Shown: piece after piece, positions 13,546-25,919 of the stretch | How the letters are laid out: every line of letters begins with the position of its first letter | How positions within the stretch are numbered: position 1 is the first letter of the stretch | Assembly: GCA_009667805.1 (NCBI GenBank) | Contig: CM019066.1 | Location: 1,240,001-1,304,000, forward strand | Source: Leptobrachium leishanense | Taxonomy: Eukaryota > Chordata > Amphibia > Anura > Megophryidae | Direction of reading: 5' to 3' | DNA length: 64,000 nt | Notes under the pieces: generated by a model | Told to the model about the DNA's origin: nothing | Seen by the model: only the letters and a program-made list of their open reading frames with translations | Databases searched by the model: none | Made by a program: the position numbers and the translations under genes

Positions 13546-14147
13546 TTTCCTACATACAGTTGTGTTCAAAATTATTCAACCCCAAATGCTGTAAAGGGTT
13601 TTAGGGAATTTAGTGTACATTTGTAATTGTATTCAGAATGAAATCCTACAAGGACTTTTTAAAGAACCATATGCAACTAAAATGACATCAATTGGTTTTG
13701 TAATACAGTAGTAAATGTTTCTTTTGTGAATTGACACAATTATTCAACCCCTTAAAGACTACCACTCTGAAGAACAGTGGTTCATTCAAGTGTTTTCAAT
13801 CAGGTATTGAAAACACCTGTGGATGTCACGGAGCAGCAATAAAGCATAATAAGCACCTTTAAAATGACTGTGATACTCAGCTCCTTCTAGACATTTACTG
13901 GTGTGGTTACAAACACTGGTGTATTTTGGCCTAGGCTGACTAGGCCCAGGCCTAGGGCGGCACTTTCCAGGGGGCGGCGGCCCGCACTGGGTGGCCCCAC
14001 CCCTAAAAAAATAAAAATAAACAAAAAAAATAAAATTAATTTTTTTTACTTTTGCAAAGTATTTTACCAGGAAGGATACCATTGAGATTTCACTAATTTA
14101 CGCTTTCAATTTCACTTTCCAGGGGGCAGCAAAAAACCTCACCACTA

Positions 14148-14588
14148 AATGGGTTACTCACAGAGCACCGAAATGACGCCAACTTTTTGGTGTTCTGTAG
14201 TTCCCTGCACTTAGGAGAATAAAATTTCCCCACCCTGCAGTGAATTCACCATTCACCGCAGGGTCCCCAAAGTGCATGGAGTCGGCCGCTGAATGCTGCC
14301 ACCGCAAACCCGTGGCCTGCTGTTTTCAAAAGAACTACTGAACGAAAATGTCTGGAATTTACATATAAGATCCTATGATTGATAATAAAAAAGTTCTGTT
14401 ACAGAAAAAAGAAAAACTGCTATTAAAAAAAAGGGGGGGGGGGAATTTTGCCCACACAAATCTGAAAAATGACTAAAAGGTACTTAAAAAAAAATCAAGT
14501 AAAGACTTTTTACTGCAGATTAAAATAATAAATGATTTATTAGATATTGCATAAAAACGGAAATATTTTTAACATTGAAACCTATGGG
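14148..14588. repeat. CAGGGT-family part inside the hAT-like element
   Basis: Begins GGGTTACTCACAGAGCACCG and contains 'ctgcagtgaattcacc', 'gcagggtcccc', 'tattagatattgcataaaaacgg' and 'aacattgaaacctatgggg', also present in the copies at 855-1696 and 19269-20042. After the inserted hAT-like element it seems to continue at 15516 ('gaataaacctgctgattgaaacc'). The right terminus is not defined. Confidence 0.55.
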
Positions 14589-14596
14589 GTTCGCCT

Positions 14597-15507
14597 TAGG
14601 GATGCACCGATACCGATACTAGTATCGGTATCGGGGCCAATATTGCCGTTTGCACGAGTACTTGTTACTCGTGCAAACGGCCCGATACATCCCGCCGATA
14701 CCGGAAGCCGGCGCTGGGCCGGCTTGCCGGTATCCGCGGGGCTGGGGAAGATGGCCGCGTGCATGAAAACACGCGACCAGCGTTCCCCTCCGGCGCGCCA
14801 CATACTCACCCTTCCTGAAGGTCCGGTCGCTGGGCAGTGATGCGTTCCCACGGCCACTGGGCGCTCCTGTGATGCTGCCTCTCGGCTGGAGGCAGCGTCA
14901 CAGATGCGCCCGGCGGCCACGTGACCGCATCACTGCCCAGAGACCGGAACTTCAGGAAGGGTGAGTATTTGGCGCGCCGGAGGGGAACGCTGGCCGCGTG
15001 CTTTACATGCACACGGCCAGCTTCCCCAGCGTTCGAGCTGGGGGTAAATCCATGAGACCTGGGGGTAAATCGATGAGAGCTGCGGGCAAATCCATGAGAC
15101 CTGTGGGCCAATCCATGAGACCTGGGGGCCAATCCATGAGACCTGGGGGCCAATCCATGAGACCTGGGGGCCAATCCATGAGACCTGGGGGCAAATCCAT
15201 GAGACCTGGGGGCAAATCCATGAGACCTAGGGGCCAATATATGAGACCTGGGGGACATCCATGTGAGCTGGGGGCAAACCCATGTGGGCTGGGGGCAAAC
15301 CCATGTGAGCTGGGGGCAAATCCATGAGACCTGGGGCAAATCCATGTGAGCTGCGGTCAATCTCATATAAATTTTTATATGAGGTCTGTTCCTATTGGAA
15401 AGCGTCACATGACATTACATAAAAGTATCGGTACTCGGTATCGGTGAGTACTTTTAAAAAGTATCGGTACTCGTACTCGGTCTTAAAGTGGTATCGGTGC
15501 ATCCCTA
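14597..15507. mobile_element. hAT-like element, TAGGGATGCACCGATACC ends, copy 1
   Basis: Inverted ends TAGGGATGCACCGATACC, with an 8-bp duplication GTTCGCCT at 14589-14596 and 15508-15515. Length 911 bp. Internal order: ACTAGTATCGG subterminal repeats, a GC-rich inverted repeat around 14805-14965 ('cttcctgaaggtccggtc' facing 'gaccggaacttcaggaag'), then the 21-bp minisatellite. No transposase frame; the long minus-strand open frame is a translation of the repeat. Confidence 0.92.
15031..15352. repeat. 21-bp minisatellite, GGGGCAAATCCATGAGCTGG type
   Basis: About 15 units with core ATCCATGAGACCTGGGGGC, a variant of the motif also seen at 24764-25285, 28936-29165, 30607-31030 and 46184-47150. 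Spacing of successive ATCCATGAG occurrences is 21 bases in the centre; outer units read GTGAGCTGGGGGCAAA. Confidence 0.9.
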
Positions 15508-15774
15508 GTTCGCCTGAATAAACCTGCTGATTGAAACCACCGAACATCAGGGCATTTCACTGCCATTTCTCTGAGTCTCAGTACCACATGACTGGCTGAA
15601 CCACGTGAAACGCACGCGCGCAGCTGCCCGCCCTTTCGTTAACACAGACTCTATTCTGGACTGAACACCCACCGGGAAGGGAATCAAAGCTACAGTGCAC
15701 CCTCTGACAGTGGCACCCCACTGCTGACAAGATGGCTCCACATCATAATTGCTGTGTGCTCATATACACTCGGT

Positions 15775-16170
15775 TTGCTGGGAGTTTTACTGCAGTGGAT
15801 TCTGATGCACTCATACACACCGCACATTGCATTGCTGGGAGTTTTATTGCTGTGGATTCTGATGCACTCATACACACCGCACATTGCATTGCTGGGAGTT
15901 TTATTGCTGTGGATTCTGTGATACACACTGCATATTACTGTGAGTTTTATTGCCCTGGAGCTCTGTGATACGCTCATACATACTCCACATTACTGTGAGT
16001 TTTATTGCTGTGCAGTTCTGTGATATGCTCATACACACTGCACATTTCTGTGGGTTATATTGTTGTGCAGCTCTAATATGCTCATACACAGTGCCCATTT
16101 CTGTGGGTTTTATTGCTGTGCAGCTCTGTGATACGCTCATATGCAGTGCACGTTTCTGTGGATTTTATTG
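15775..16170. repeat. ~57-bp degenerate tandem repeat
   Basis: About seven units of 'gggagttttattgctgtgga' followed by TTCTGATGCACTCATACACACC. The first three are close to identical; later ones lose bases and diverge. Part of the 13914-16506 hAT-like element. Confidence 0.85.
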
Positions 16171-16446
16171 TTCAACCAATTAGAGCGGCTGTGATCCAGT
16201 ATACTTGACATGCGTGGCTGTTCTTTGTAAAAATGCTTGAATTTAAACATTTCATAATTTTCTTTATCTCAATAGATACATTTGAAATGGTATACAAAAT
16301 ATACAAGTAGGCACTTGGTATCCACTTTTAATATAAAGAGAGGAAAAGGCGGAGCTCTAAGAGGAAAAGGTGGAGCTTAAAGAGGAAGGGTGGGGATTAA
16401 CCAGGAAGAGGTGTGCCCTTGACAGGAAGGGGTGCGTCAAATTTAA

Positions 16447-17538
<1,092 letters not shown>

Positions 17539-17945
17539 GATTGAATGTCACTTGGGGGTTGAATAAAACTGATAATGATGTGAGCACAGAAAAGACATTT
17601 GTGGTTATTTCATTATAAATGTTATGTTATGTTATATTTGTCTGACCTACACGTGCCTCTTTGATTTAATTGTAAGCAAGATGACTGACTCATCAAAATC
17701 AATGTCAAACTGGCCAAAACACTCAATTTCAGTGGGGGTTGAATAATTTTGAACAAAACTGTATTTATTTTCTGTTAATCTGTATATTTGTGCTATTTGT
17801 TTAATATCTTGCATTTATTACTTTGTATTTCTGTAACGACTGTAACAATTTCAATGTTTTTGAACCCAGGACATACTTGAAAACTAGAGAAATCTCAATG
17901 TATCCTTCCTGGTAAAATACTTTATAAATAAAATAAATAACTATG

Positions 17946-18837
17946 ACACTTCATTTACAGATCTCCAGCAGATTCCATAGGGCTATTCAAAAGCACAAAC
18001 GGGTATACAGGCATGTGGAGCAGGAGGTGGCATCTGCTCTTTGAACGCCGCACAGGTAAGAGAGTCTGGGTAACCAGCTGGGGCGTGCTCAAGACATCCT
18101 ATAAAATAAGAAAAAGATATTGGCTAAATAATGGCTAATTGCCTGTGAAACACGGTGCATTTCGCCGAATTCAGCAATCATAGGGCGGCAGTGAAACTGT
18201 CCCATAGAGAAGTAATGGTTAATCTATTTACAGAACGCTGAACTGTACCAAAGTGTCGGTGAAATACCCTGATTTTCGCTTGTTCAGTTTGACAGGTTTA
18301 AACAGGATTAAAATGTTAAAGAATATTATCTTTTTTAATTAAACCGTTTATTCTTTTCAGGGTCAGCAAAAAGCCTTTAACTTTTTTTAGAATTTTTTCA
18401 GGCGAAAGCTTTGATTTCCATTTTTATTTCTTATTCTGTAACAGAACGGTTTATTCTTTTTTTTAATAGGACCTTTTTTTATTACTTGCATGTATTTTCA
18501 TGCATTTGTATTGTTTTTTAAATACCTTTAAATAAAAAAATATCAAAAATGTCAGTGCTCTCTGAGTTACTGTAAGAAGAAGAGGCGTAGAGTTAAAATC
18601 TTTGCCTTACAATTAAAGTGTTTTTAATATCCTTGTGTCAAGATATTCTGTAATAAAGATGTTCAGGACAATAATGCCCAATGTTCCCACCATACAGGAT
18701 AGTAAGATTTCCAGAACAATTTAACTCGTGGCAAGGTTACAGATTGACGCATGACATTCCTGGGGTCCTCTTACGTAACGTCCCCTCCCTCTGTCTCCCT
18801 CTCAAAGTCTAATAAAAAAGATATGCACAAGGTTTAA
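17946..18837. other. Intron 2 spacer with a CAGGGT-family relic
   Basis: Positions about 18130-18500 contain 'agaagtaatggttaatctat', 'cagaacgctgaact' and 'ttcagtttgacaggttt', matching parts of the element at 19269-20042 and 4971-5410. The remainder (18500-18837) is AT-rich with no recognised feature. Confidence 0.5.
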
Positions 18838-19062
18838 CCCCTTCACTGCTGAACCATTTCACGTCTTTTTTTTTTTAAACATGGTCATGTTTAGTATCAT
18901 TGGAAAGGCCATGCTCTGGCCTTTCTAATGATACCAAACACGACCCTGCTATCTGCCAATAGTCGGGAGATATCGGGATTCAAAAGAACCCACTATCTCC
19001 ACCCCTATCTTTCCTTAGGAGTCAATGAGGAAGTTCCCCACACGTCCTCCGCAGTGAAAGGG
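18838..19062. mobile_element. TTAA-flanked MITE, 225 bp (piggyBac-like)
   Basis: TTAA at 18834-18837 and 19063-19066. Ends CCCCTTCACTGCTG and, inward from the right, CCCTTTCACTGCGG. The centre is a palindrome ('tttagtatcattggaaaggcc' facing 'ggcctttctaatgatacc'). No coding capacity. Confidence 0.82.
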
Positions 19063-19268
19063 TTAATACTGGGCGCATAGAGATGATAACCTAAGTCTGT
19101 GTGTGTGTGATTCTTTGTGCCCCATTATCGGCCAAGGTAATCCGCAAAAGCCAAGGTGGTCAAAGTTGCCGTAGCTCAAGAAACCGTGGCATAGAGGCTC
19201 CCCTTAATGGGTAAATTGCCTATGAGTAGAGTTCAGATAGAGATCCTTTTCCATCAATAACACTCTAT

Positions 19269-20042
19269 ATGGCTTATTCAGAGAGACACACGATCTGGCC
19301 CCGAAATGTCACCGAACAGTGAATTTCCCCGTACGGTAACATTTTGGGGCCATTCGGCTATTCAGAGAGAAAGACCAGGCAGCTCGCCAAATTTTGGCGA
19401 AATGTCTGCACGTACGCTGCCTGTTCAAGTGCAGAAAAATCCCCCATAGTGAAGCAATGGTTAATCTATTCACAGAACACCGAACAGCAGAGAAAAGTTG
19501 CCGAAGTGCCCTGCTGTTAGGTGGTTTCATTCGGCAGGTATATTCAGGCGAATCCCATAGGCTTCAATGTTAAAAATATTCCCGTTTTAATTCAATATCT
19601 AATATTATTATTTTAATCTGCAGTAAAAAAAAAAAAAACATCTATTTTTTTTTAGGATCTTATAGGCAAAAAAAAAATTCTCCTTTTTTTGATCGTTTTT
19701 TCTTTTTTCTGTAACAGACCTTTTTATTATCATTCATTGGATCTTATATGTAAATTCCAGGCATTCTCGTTAAGTAGTTTTTCTTGCAAACAGTGTTTCA
19801 ATTTTGACAATTTCCGTCATATTGCTTTCTGGTTTTTTTTTTTTTACCCCGTTCGTCAGCTTGTCGGCTTTTTCCGACGTGCTTTTTGCGGCGGTTCGTC
19901 TGTGGGTTTTCCCTGCACTCCAAGGACCCTGCAGTGTTTGCTGAATTCACCGCAGGGTAGGGAACTTTGATTCACAGAACTGCGGGGAACGAGAGAGCAC
20001 CGAAATATCAGCAACATTTCAGTGCTCTCTGAATAACCTCGT
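19269..20042. mobile_element. CAGGGT-family element, ~770 bp
   Basis: Left GGCTTATTCAGAGAGAC and right, inward, AGGTTATTCAGAGAGCACTG. The interior has a second TTCAGAGAGAAAGACC (19374), 'ccgtacggtaacattttggggcc', two T/A-rich tracts and 'tgcagtgtttgctgaattcaccgc'. The outermost bases are eroded and no clear target duplication remains. Confidence 0.65.
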
Positions 20043-20450
20043 TCGTGTTTTCACTATATAGTTTGTATGGGAGTCTTATGGAGAGCGCCACATTAAAATT
20101 GCCCATGTACAGTCAGGTCCAGAAATATTGGGACATCTTTGGCTCTATACACCACCACAATGGAGTTGGAATGAAACAAACACAATGTGCTTTAACTGCA
20201 GACTGTCAGCTTTAATTTGAGGGTATGTACATCCAACTCAGGTGAATGGTGTAGGACTTACAGCAGTTTGCAGATGTGCCTCCCACTTGTTAAGGGACCA
20301 AAGGTAATGGGACAATTGGCTTCTCAGCTGTTCCATGGCCAGGTGTGTAATATTCCCTCATTACCCGAATTAAAATGTGCAGATAAAAGGCCCAGAGTTC
20401 ATTTCAAGTGTGCTATTTGCATTTGGAATCTGTTACTGTCAACTCTCAAG

Positions 20451-21894
20451 ATGAGATCCAAAGAGCTGTCACTATCAGTGAAACAAGCCATCATTAGGCT
20501 GAAGAAACAAAACAAACCCATCAGAGAGATAGCAAGAACATTAGGTGTGGCCAAAACAACTGTTCGTAACATTCTCAAAAAGAAGGAACGCACCGGTGAG
20601 CTCAGCAACACCAAAAGACCCGGGAGACCACGGAAAACAACTGTGGTGGGTGACCGAAGAATTCTTTCCCTGGTGAAGAAAACAACCTTCACAACAGTTG
20701 GCCAGATCAAGAACACTCTCCAGGAGGTAGGTGTATGTGTGTCAAAGTCAATAATCAAGAGAAGACTTCACCAGAGTGAATACAGAGGGTTCACCACAAG
20801 ATGTAAACCATTGGTGAGCCTCAAAAACAGGAAGGCCAGATTAGAGTTTGCCAAACAACACCTAACAAAGCCTTCACAGTTCTGGAACAAGATCCTATGG
20901 ACAGATATGAGACCAAGATCAACTTGTACCAGAGTGTCAGGGACTCCGGATGGTACCAGGGTGGCACAGAGGGAGTATGAGCCCTGCGTGCAGTGGTCTG
21001 CACAGATAAGCAGAGTTCAGGGTAGTGGATGGACCACGCAGACTGACCAGGTAGATAGCTGAAGATGATGTGGATGATGATTGCAGAGCAGGAACCAAGA
21101 TGGGTCAGGATCAGAATCAGAGTAGCAGTGATAGCAGAGGTCTTCACTCTTGGTGAGCCTGAGCTGTATGAACCAGCAATGGGTCAGAGAGGGGCAGAGC
21201 CCTTTATTATGTCAGTCACGTGTGTTTGGTGCATTAACACATACAATGCTGGATGCTGGTTTCAGGGCAGGAACAAGCTGGAAAGAACCACCAGGGGGAG
21301 TTGCAGGATGGCTACAGCCAGGGATCCTTACACAGAGTGATGGGAAGAGAAGAGTATGGAGAAGGAAAGGAACTGCTCATGATCCTAAGCATACCACCTC
21401 ATCAGTGAAGCATGGTGGTGGTAGTGTCATGGTGTGGGCATGTATGGCTGCCAATGGAACTGGTTCTCTTGTATTTATTGATGATGTGACTGGTGACAAA
21501 AGCAGCAGAATGAATTCTGAAGTGTTTCGGGCAATATTATCTGCTCACATTCAGCCAAATGCTGCAGAACTCATTGGACGGCGCTTCACAGTGCAGATGG
21601 ACAATGACCCAAAGCATACTGCAAGAGCAACCAAAGAGTTTTTGAAGGGACAGAAGTGGAATGTTATGCAGTGGCCAAGTCAATCAGCTGACCTGAATCC
21701 CATGGAGCATGCATTTCACTTGCTGAAGACAAAACTGAAGGGAAAATGCCCCAAGAACAAGCAGGAACTGAAGACAGTTGCAGTAGAGGCCTGGAAGGGG
21801 CATCACCAGGGATGAAACCCAGCGTCTGGTGATGTCTATGCGTTCCAGACTTCAGGCTGTGATTGACTGCAAAGGATTTGCAACCAAGTATTAA
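20451..21894 (+). pseudogene. Tc1-like transposase pseudogene (element H)
   Basis: The frame starts MRSKELSLSVKQAIIRL and contains a helix-turn-helix (REIARTLGVAKTTVRNIL), a GRPR AT-hook in KRPGRPRKTT, and WTD at the first catalytic aspartate. A 2-bp AT duplication at about 20906 (acagatATgagacc) breaks the frame there. A 398-bp LTR-like insertion follows about 25 bases later. Homology resumes with KRRVWRRKGTAHDPKH, KHGGGSVMVW, VQMDNDPKHTARA (second aspartate) and SADLNPMEHAF (glutamate), then a further frameshift near 21800 before the GFATKY end. Three separate breaks make it inactive. Confidence 0.9.
20935..21332 (-). mobile_element. Solo-LTR-like insertion, 398 bp
   Basis: Flanked by a 5-bp duplication CAGAG (20930-20934 and 21333-21337). 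Removing it restores 'aacttgtaccagagtgatggg' of the Tc1. The ends are TGTCAGGG...CCTTACA, i.e. TG...CA with short inverted ends. On the minus strand a 'cataataaagggctc' box could be a TATA or poly(A) signal. No internal region or coding sequence, so a solo LTR of a gypsy-type or other LTR element is the simplest reading. Confidence 0.72.
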
Positions 21895-21948
21895 GAAGGG
21901 AAAGTTTGATTTATGATTATTATTCTGTCCCATTACCTTTGGTCCCTT

Positions 21949-22585
21949 TGAAGTGGAATCAGGCTGGAAGATGGTTGCCATTATGAGCCAGGCGGCCATC
22001 TTGTTCAGAATATTGGTTCACTTGAAACTAACTAGGTAGATTTAGAATGGAGCTTACATAGAGAAGCAATTAAAAATAAGGGAAGATCCGGCCTGCTCTT
22101 GGCACAGAGAGACAGGATGACAAATGGATACATGAAGGTCACTAAGGCATGCAGAGAGACAAAGAGCGTAGAAACCAGACCATGTCTTATCTGAAATAAA
22201 CAAGCACAGCCACAAGGGAGGTGGGCACGGCCCGGATTGAGTGCGGCAGCAAATAACAAACTGTCAGACCAACATGAAGTTTGCCAATTTACGATCAATG
22301 TATGGAATGTCTTTGTACTAACGATGGGAGGTATTAACCCACGTGGGGTGGAATAAAGTGTCACCGGGAGGTGGGCTAATTGGGATGTACCTAATTATGT
22401 ATTCGGGGTATAAAACCCCTCGTCGGGGTGAGAACGGGGCTCACTCTTTGCGATTTAAACCTGTGTGAGCATTGTGTGACGTCACTAATAAAGTTTGCCT
22501 TTCCTGAAGAGACTAGTGTTCAGACAATCCTTGTTCGTGTCCGGTCCGGCCTCGTGCCGAGTGAACCTAGCAGATTCCGGTTACA
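21949..22585 (+). mobile_element. Solo-LTR-like insertion, 637 bp
   Basis: Starts TGAAGTGG and ends GGTTACA, with CCTT on both sides (21945-21948 and 22586-22589). The opposite arm of the Tc1 shows the uninterrupted sequence (complement of 'cccacttgttaagggacc'). Promoter-like GGGGTATAAAACCCC at about 22407 and AATAAAG at about 22488, spaced as in an LTR U3-R-U5. No internal retroviral genes are present. The 4-bp duplication fits either an endogenous-retrovirus-like or another LTR element. Confidence 0.78.
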
Positions 22586-22790
22586 CCTTAACAAGTGGGA
22601 GGCACATCTGCAAACTGCTGTAAGTCCTACACTGTTCACCTGAGTTGGATGTACATACCCTCAAATTAAAGCTGACAGTCTGCAGTTAAAGCACATTGTG
22701 TTTGTTTCATTCCAACTCCATTGTGGTGGTGTATAGAGCCAAAGATGTTAGACTTGTGTCCATGTCCCAATATTTCTGGACCTGACTGTA

Positions 22791-23611
22791 TATTCACACT
22801 TGTTTCTAACAGCGCGTCATTGAAAACAGACGTATTTTATGCTTTTTACATAAGAACAATGGCGGCTCTGTTGCCGCCCTATATGTGCAGCAACTTGGCC
22901 TGTCGTCGCTAGATTTTCCTTCTGTGGAGAAACGAAGTTCACTGTAATTGCAAAAACAGTGATTTGCTTTATGAATTACCCCTGCAGAGACTTGGTCACA
23001 CTTTATATTTTCATGCACTGCCCATCAGCATGAATAAAGTCCATCAGTCCAGGAAAACACAGCCGATCTGGCATCCCTAGGTCAGAATTGAGAGCCATTG
23101 GAATGGCTGCCTCCCCACAGTCACATGACATGCTGCAGCTTAAAAAGAAGCAGCAGCAAGTCACGCCGAACCGATGCTGAGGCAGCCTGGTGCCGCATTC
23201 CAGGTGGGTTTATAAGATAAAGTGTTAAAAATGGAAGGATGCAGTGCAAATCAGATCAGATAAATTTTTAACCCCCACTTCCACCTCCCTTTGTAACCCT
23301 AGTATTTCCCTTTACTTCTTTAGCACCTACTTTATTTTAGGACAAGTGTAATTTAATGTGCTTGTCCAATGATGGTGATCGCAGGATATCAGAGAATTGT
23401 GTATTCCCACAATGCATGGCCAGCATGAAGGCTAATCTCAGCAATGTCAGCCCATCATAATCATACTTTTGTTCTATGAAAACAGGATAAAAAGTATTAA
23501 ACAGTCACTTTGTTACATTTAGAAATAATGCTTTAAATCTAATCCGTGAATATATGGTAACGTCACTTACCCATTCTATCTCTATCATTTCTACCCGTTC
23601 AATCTACATAC
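22791..23611. other. Intron 2 spacer, no gene seen
   Basis: Contains a short open frame MAALLPPYMCSNLACRR at 22859-22912 with no supporting context, and AT-rich sequence. Nothing further recognised. Confidence 0.5.
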
Positions 23612-23710
23612 CTCAATGACTGTGTGGCAGGACTTGCAGTAAAACTTGCATTCATCCGTTATACCCCAGTTAACTTCCAAACATTGTGGACAAGGCTCTT
23701 TGTAATCCCT
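23612..23710 (-). CDS. TAF1B: TAF1B exon 2 (zinc ribbon)
   Basis: A 99-nt phase 0-0 exon. The acceptor TTCTGTTTCCAG precedes 23710 and the donor GTATGTAG starts at 23611. It encodes 33 residues, [16 protein letters not shown] followed by [17 protein letters not shown]. With exon 1 in front, cysteines fall at 13, 16, 31 and 34, a CX2C-X14-CX2C zinc ribbon. Spacing and the WGxTDExxxYCxSCH pattern match what I recall of human TAF1B. TAF1B is a TFIIB-related subunit of SL1/TIF-IB in the nucleolus, acting with TBP and the other TAF1 subunits at ribosomal DNA promoters; the ribbon contacts RNA polymerase I. An extra cysteine at 27 is unusual. No stop or frameshift, so the exon looks functional although it is surrounded by transposons. 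Confidence 0.93.
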
Positions 23711-23799
23711 CTGGAAACAGAAAAGAAGAATATGGTTAAAGACTGTCACGGCAATAGGAACCCAGTTTAAACTTTAAAACTGTCAAATGCTGCGCTTAT

Positions 23800-24268
23800 T
23801 AACCCCTTCATTACCAAGCGATTTTTGTTGGGAAAAAAATGTTACAGTTATTTGAAACATGGGATGTGGCGTTAACAATTAAATATAGGGTAAAATAAAT
23901 GTTTCGCACGGAAATTGTTAATCAGAGATAATGTTAATTTGCTCGTTTTTTAATTTTTCATGTATTCATTATTCCTTTACAGAAATTTTGATGAAATGTA
24001 AGATTCTGAGCTCTAGATAGTGTCCTTTATCTTACACAATTTCAAACCAGGTCTGAATTATCATCACACAGGCAGAAAAGACCTTTGTGCTAGATACAGT
24101 AACTATGATAAAGATAAATTAAAAAAAAATCTTCGATTTTTAACACAGTGAGGACAAAGTGATGTAAAGATACTGTGGGGGGGGGCGCAGTTTACGACAC
24201 ATAAGATCACGCAATGGATGCAGCCAGTGACACATAGAGTAAAATATTTTAACTAAAACATACAAGAG
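23800..24268. other. Spacer with relic MITE sequence
   Basis: 'ttaaccccttcattaccaag' near 23799 resembles a piggyBac-type end. The 24150-24268 stretch ('gtgatgtaaagatactg', 'aaatattttaactaaaacat') matches 57377-57440, part of a TTAA-flanked MITE family. This copy continues at 25846 after the PIF-type insertion ('caaagcacatgtaaggtat'). Confidence 0.55.
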
Positions 24269-24504
24269 TAAGGCTGCTGTCAGACGAGCGTAGTGTTCAC
24301 GTCCGTGATTGCGCCTAAAAGTACGTCCGTGATAGCATGACAGGAAGCCCATCGGAGCCCGACACACGAAGTACGTCCGCACTGAACTGCGGACGCACAA
24401 CGGCCGCGGCCCACGGATCAGGGGCAGATCCAGAGACTAGTCTCGGGAGGGGCACTGACAGAAAATAAGGTGTTTTAGCAGAGAGCCCGACTCACAAGAA
24501 TTTA

Positions 24505-24755
24505 CAGAGGGCCCTGCTCACAGCAGTTTACAATCTAGAGGAGCAGAGGGCACCCAGGAGCTTACAATCTAGAGGAGCAGAGGGCACCCAGGAGCTTACA
24601 ATCTAGAGGAGCAGAGGACACCCAGGAGCTTACAATCTAGAGGAGCAGAGGACACCCAGGAGCTTACAATCTAGAGGAGCAGAGGACACCCAGGAGCTTA
24701 CAATCTAGAGGAGCAGAGGGCACCCCGGATTTTACAATCTAGAGGAGCAGAGAGC
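24505..24755. repeat. 34-bp tandem repeat
   Basis: About seven units of 'cttacaatctagaggagcag' followed by AGGGCACCCAGGAG; successive CTTACAATCT starts are 34 bases apart. It lies at the left side of the hAT-like element. Confidence 0.92.
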
Positions 24756-24763
24756 CCCCAGCT

Positions 24764-25285
24764 CACACATGGATTTGCCCCCAGCTCATGGATTTGCCCC
24801 AGCTCACACATGGATTTGCCCCAGCTCATGGATTTGCCCCAGCTCACACATGGATTTGCCCCAGCTCATGGATTTGCCCCAGCTCACACATGGATTTGCC
24901 CCCAGCTCACACATGGATTTGCCCCCAGCTCACACATGGATTTGCCCCCAGCTCATGGATTTGCCCCCAGCTCATGGATTTGCCCCCAGCTCATGGATTT
25001 GCCCCCAGGTCATGGATTTGCCCCCAGCTCATGGATTTGCCCCCAGCTCATGGATTTGCCCCAGGTCATGGATTTGCCCAGGTCATGGATTTGCCCCCAG
25101 CTCATGGATTTGCCCCCAGGTCATGGATTTGCCCAGCTCATGGATTTGCCCAGCTCATGGATATGCCCCAGCTCATGGATTTGCCCCAGCTCATGGATTT
25201 GCCCCAGCTCATGGATTTGCCCCAGCTCATGGATTTGCCCCAGCTCATGGATTTGCCCCCAGGTCATGGATTTGCCCAGCTCTCA
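24764..25285. repeat. ~20-bp minisatellite, GGATTTGCCCCCAGCTCAT type
   Basis: About 26 units of 18-27 bp, differing in C-run length and in CAGCTCAT, CAGCTCACACAT or CAGGTCAT. It is the complement of the GGGGCAAATCCATGAGCTGG motif found in other hAT-like elements of the window. Confidence 0.93.
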
Positions 25286-25919
25286 CCTGGATATTGCTCC
25301 AGCTCCGGCAGGGGTTGAGGGGACCCAGATGCCGGGCAGCGCGGGAGTGCCTGCCCGGTCCTGAAGAGTCCGTCCTGTTGAAGGTGATGCGGCTGCGTGC
25401 GTGCGTGCGCAGGTCACGCGGTCCGGCCAGTCAGGTGGTACAGAGACTCAGTACCACCTGATTAGCCGGACCATGTGACCGGCTGCGCAAGCACGCAATT
25501 GCCCCGTTGCCCCCCCCTGGATCCGCCCCTGCCACGGACGCAAGGCAGGCAAGAACGTACAACCGCTAGAACGGCCGCACAAAGTGCGCTGCGTCCGCAA
25601 CGTCTGCATAGCTTTGTGTGTGAGTGATGGAACGTGGTCAGACGGACTGCATTTATACGTCCAGCATTTTTCACGGACAAAATGGTTTTGCTTTTTAATT
25701 TATTTTCCCTCCTACATCCGTCAAAATATATACGTCAGTGAAAAAAACGGACTGTCTGGCCACTACTGCGTCTTCCGTACTAACGTACGTCCGTGTGCAC
25801 GGACGTACAGTCCGTAGAAATCACGCTCGTCTGTCCCTAGCCTAAAACAAAGCACATGTAAGGTATCGGCAAAATCAAATAAACACAACAGGGGTGTGGG
25901 AATTGTATCGCCTGACACC

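Larger units (their letters stand above)
20110..22788 (+). mobile_element. Tc1-like element of a third type (H), with two LTR insertions
   Basis: Ends CAGTCAGGTCCAGAAATATT, with TA at 20108-20109 and 22789-22790. The ~225-bp left arm is complementary to the right arm ('cagatgtgcctcccacttgt' facing its complement at 22596-22615), so this element has long inverted terminal repeats. It is split by LTR-like insertions at 20935-21332 (in the transposase) and 21949-22585 (in the right arm). Confidence 0.92.
24419..25531. mobile_element. hAT-like element, CAGGGGCRGATCC ends, 1.1 kb
   Basis: Left CAGGGGCAGATCCAG; right read inward CAGGGGCGGATCCAG. 8-bp flanks CCACGGAT and CCACGGAC differ at one base. 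The interior holds a 34-bp repeat (24480-24755), the ~20-bp GGATTTGCCCCAGCTCAT minisatellite (24764-25285), a GC-rich segment and an inverted 'tcaggtggtacagagact' hairpin near 25430-25480. No transposase; all long open frames are repeat translations. Confidence 0.88.
24272..25842. mobile_element. PIF/Harbinger-type MITE split by a hAT-like element
   Basis: Same family as 9718-10168. The left end is GGCTGCTGTCAGACGAGCG, and the right end read inward is GGCTAGGGACAGACGAGCG. TAA occurs on both sides (24269-24271, 25843-25845). It is interrupted at 24419-25531; the flanks rejoin as in the intact copy ('gcggcccacggacgcaagg'). Confidence 0.88.

Noticed and set aside
22859..22912. Possible first exon starting ATGGCGGCTCTG
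   Set aside because: The frame stops after 17 codons. It lies inside TAF1B intron 2, and no splice donor or homologous protein could be recognised.
24769..25461. Long proline-rich open frames (repeats like MDLPPAHGFAP)
   Set aside because: All three forward frames are open over the same minisatellite, and the same happens at 46124-47158, 30568-31063 and 14806-15408. This is a consequence of the repeat, not a protein family.
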